Source: Chlamydiia bacterium (GTDB lineage Bacteria; Chlamydiota; Chlamydiia; Chlamydiales; FEN-1388). Taken from it: a DNA stretch of 7,013 bases. Shown in pieces: positions 5,801 to 7,013 of this stretch (the first letter of the stretch is position 1; each line of letters begins with the position of its first letter). The notes below the pieces were generated by a model. That model saw only the letters and a program-made list of their open reading frames with translations, made no database searches and had not been told where the DNA came from. The stretch is taken from the NCBI GenBank assembly GCA_028293095.1, contig JAQGPK010000201.1, positions 1 to 7,013 of the forward strand, in the 5' to 3' direction. The position numbers and the translations under genes are program-made.

Positions 5801-6499
5801 ATGAAAACTACATACTACCATTTTCCAACAGTTGATTCCACTAACGCTTTTGCAAAAAAGCATATCACCTCCCTTTCCCCTGATGAAATCGCCGTCATTA
5901 CAGCCGATGAGCAGACTCAAGGTACCGGAAGACAAAAAAGATTATGGATTGCCCCAAAAGGTAAAAACCTTCTTCTGACCCTCGCTTTTCCAAATAGAGG
6001 CTTACATCCATTTTTCTTTTCACAGCTTGCGGGACTTTGCATACAAGAACTCATCGCAAAGTCAAAGATCAAATGGCCTAATGATGTTTTGATTCATGAT
6101 AAAAAAATTGCCGGCATTCTCACAGAAACTTCAGACAATAAAGTTATCCTAGGCATAGGAGTGAACTTAAATATGACTCAAGAAGAGCTTCTCCAAATCC
6201 CAAAGGCAGTAACTTCAATCTTTCTAGAGACTGGAAAAGAGCAGGATCTTATATCCTTTCGTAACGCATTTATAGCCTCTTTTTTATTAAAGTTTGAACA
6301 GGCAAAAATAGATGGCCCACTTTATTTTCAACATGAATGGCGTGAACATCTCTCCTGGATGATCTCTAAAGAGATCACTGTAGCTGATGCAGGGAAAATA
6401 ATTTCTGGAACAATTTTAGCGATCCGTCTTGATGGCAGCCTAGAGCTTGAACTTACAGACAAAACAAAAATACTCATTTTCTCTGGCGATCTTGTATAA
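5801..6499 (+). CDS. birA: Biotin--[acetyl-CoA-carboxylase] ligase, catalytic form without repressor domain
   Basis: Cytoplasmic enzyme that activates biotin with ATP to biotinyl-5'-AMP and transfers it to the lysine of the biotin carboxyl carrier protein (AccB), needed for fatty-acid synthesis. The 232 residues contain only the catalytic and C-terminal domains: DSTN (12-15), TADEQTQGTGRQKRLW (35-49, the nucleotide/biotin loop), KWPND (91-95), KIAGILTE (102-109) and GIGVNLN (118-124), then a small C-terminal SH3-like part (about 198-225). There is no N-terminal winged helix, so it cannot repress biotin genes as E. coli BirA does. The frame is also open from a TTG at 5795, but the ATG at 5801 fits the family N-terminus (YHFPTVDSTN) better. 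The loop reads GTGRQKR where the E. coli protein has GRGRRGR: two arginines remain and two are lost. Divergent from rodA; convergent with nifU. Confidence 0.94.
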   Translation: MKTTYYHFPTVDSTNAFAKKHITSLSPDEIAVITADEQTQGTGRQKRLWIAPKGKNLLLTLAFPNRGLHPFFFSQLAGLCIQELIAKSKIKWPNDVLIHDKKIAGILTETSDNKVILGIGVNLNMTQEELLQIPKAVTSIFLETGKEQDLISFRNAFIASFLLKFEQAKIDGPLYFQHEWREHLSWMISKEITVADAGKIISGTILAIRLDGSLELELTDKTKILIFSGDLV

Positions 6500-6507
6500 A
6501 AGCACTT

Positions 6508-6528
6508 AAAAACTCGCCTTACGCAAGT
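6508..6528 (-). terminator. Probable minus-strand terminator after the nifU unit
   Basis: Read on the minus strand, ACTTGC (6528-6523), a loop GTAAG and GCGAGT (6517-6512) form a 6-bp stem with one U-G pair, followed directly by T residues (five in a row, 6512-6508). It sits 8 bp past the birA stop and about 30 bp beyond the end of the fragment that follows nifU. On the plus strand no T-run follows, so birA has no clear terminator here. The short stem and short T-run keep confidence moderate. Confidence 0.4.
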
Positions 6529-6558
6529 AGACTGCTTTAAATTACTAGATGTTTAGGA

Positions 6559-6708
6559 CTACCGAGTATTTGACGCAGGTAGTGCACAATCAACCTCAGA
6601 TTCCATGCCCGTGGTAATATGAAATTCATGGGCTGCAATTTTTGGTGCAAAACCAAACTCAGATCGTAGCTCTTCAATTTGAGGGCATTTAACTTGTAAG
6701 TTCCACAA
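6559..6708 (-). pseudogene. Short open frame after nifU, probable 3' remnant of a gene
   Basis: The minus-strand frame is open from just after a TGA at 6735-6733 to a TAG at 6561-6559, about 57 codons. The first possible start is TTG at 6708, ten bases after the nifU stop, with no Shine-Dalgarno sequence; the only Met is near the end. The residues look like real protein and not noise: LWNLQVKCPQIEELRSEFGF, then KIAAHEFHITTGMESEV. The FHITTG piece resembles the His-x-Thr motif of 2H phosphoesterases (LigT/2'-5' RNA ligase type), but one tripeptide-scale match is weak. It most likely is the tail of a gene whose 5' part was deleted next to nifU; a very short real ORF coupled to nifU is the alternative. 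It ends just before the predicted terminator, so it would be on the nifU transcript. Confidence 0.35.
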
Positions 6709-6718
6709 TTTAAAAGGA

Positions 6719-7013
6719 TTACAAATCGGGCGTCACAACAATATCAGGATCGAGCATTGCACGCAGGGTTTGCTGAATATAGGAAAGGGTTGCGCCTGTG
6801 GATGAGTGGCATGAGGTACAGGCGCCAGAATAGGCGATAATGACTTCGTTATCGATGATATTCATCACAGCGACACCACCTGCATCAAGCTCAATATAAG
6901 GGCGGATCTCTTTAGCAATCACCTCTTCAATGAGAGCAATCTTCTGCTTGATGGCAAGATCTTTAAAGCCAGGATAACCTCCTTCGACAACTTTAATCTC
7001 ATGCCCTGTGATG
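6719..7013 (-). CDS. nifU: NifU-like Fe-S scaffold/carrier protein, C-terminal NFU domain (5' end outside window)
   Basis: The last 97 codons, ending at TAA (6721-6719). The frame runs open through the right edge; the first complete codon is at 7012-7010, so the gene starts beyond the window. The GTG at 6922 inside the frame is a Val of the helix and not the start. The NFU domain binds a 4Fe-4S cluster between two subunits through a C-x-x-C: here GACTSCHSSTGATL, cysteine codons at 6820-6818 and 6811-6809, preceded by the typical KEIRPYIELDAGGVAV stretch (family 'lrP.l..dGG.v'). About 30 residues before the domain (GHEIKVVEGGYPGF and a KQKIALIEEV helix) indicate an additional N-terminal part, as in NifU proteins with a separate scaffold domain. 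In Chlamydia a nifS-like cysteine desulfurase gene is the usual neighbour; here it would have to lie past 7013. Confidence 0.9.
   Translation of the reverse strand, partial: ITGHEIKVVEGGYPGFKDLAIKQKIALIEEVIAKEIRPYIELDAGGVAVMNIIDNEVIIAYSGACTSCHSSTGATLSYIQQTLRAMLDPDIVVTPDL

Noticed and set aside
6719..6922. 67-aa NFU protein starting at GTG 6922 as a complete small gene
   Set aside because: The frame continues open upstream to the window edge with NifU-like sequence, and there is no ribosome-binding sequence before 6922, so the gene is longer.

Overview
The window looks like part of a Chlamydiae chromosome, most likely an environmental (amoeba-associated, Parachlamydiales-type) lineage. This rests on three things. 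The gene order is rpsG-fusA-rpsJ, with no tuf after fusA and with rpsJ attached to the str operon, an arrangement I associate with Chlamydia. The S10 core and its C-terminus look chlamydial. A rodA gene sits beside a biotin ligase gene, with a nifU-like gene nearby, which resembles the birA/rodA and nifU neighbourhoods I recall from Chlamydia trachomatis. I could not run a search, so the phylum is an inference and the genus is left open.

Layout. Positions 1-2901 (+) hold a compact ribosomal operon: the C-terminal end of rpsG, complete fusA (EF-G) and rpsJ (S10). S10 carries an unusual Lys/Ala/Pro/Gln-rich N-terminal extension of about 66 residues. Two hairpins follow rpsJ, and the second is a clear rho-independent terminator. 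Positions 3097-3681 (-) hold an unrecognised 194-aa protein, with an extremely AT-rich stretch upstream of it (8 G/C in 3691-3790). Positions 3853-5778 (-) hold a tightly coupled set read right to left: rodA, then a 151-aa hypothetical protein (GTG start sharing one base with the rodA stop), then a small lipoprotein with a BamE/SmpA-like look. Positions 5801-6499 (+) hold a biotin-protein ligase without a DNA-binding domain, divergent from rodA across only 22 bp. Positions 6559-7013 (-) hold the C-terminal NFU domain of a NifU-like protein (5' end outside the window), followed by a short open frame that looks like a gene remnant and then a probable minus-strand terminator.

How it works together. 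The left third is translation: small-subunit proteins plus the translocase. The middle right is cell envelope: RodA polymerises peptidoglycan, and the two small genes coupled to it are candidates for unknown partners. In Chlamydiae, which lack FtsZ and use the MreB/RodA machinery in division, such partners would be interesting. The right end is cofactor chemistry: biotin attachment and Fe-S cluster delivery. No mobile element, CRISPR array, tRNA or rRNA was seen. The points that best repay a second look are the S10 extension, the rodA-coupled pair, the AT-rich orphan gene and the fragment after nifU.
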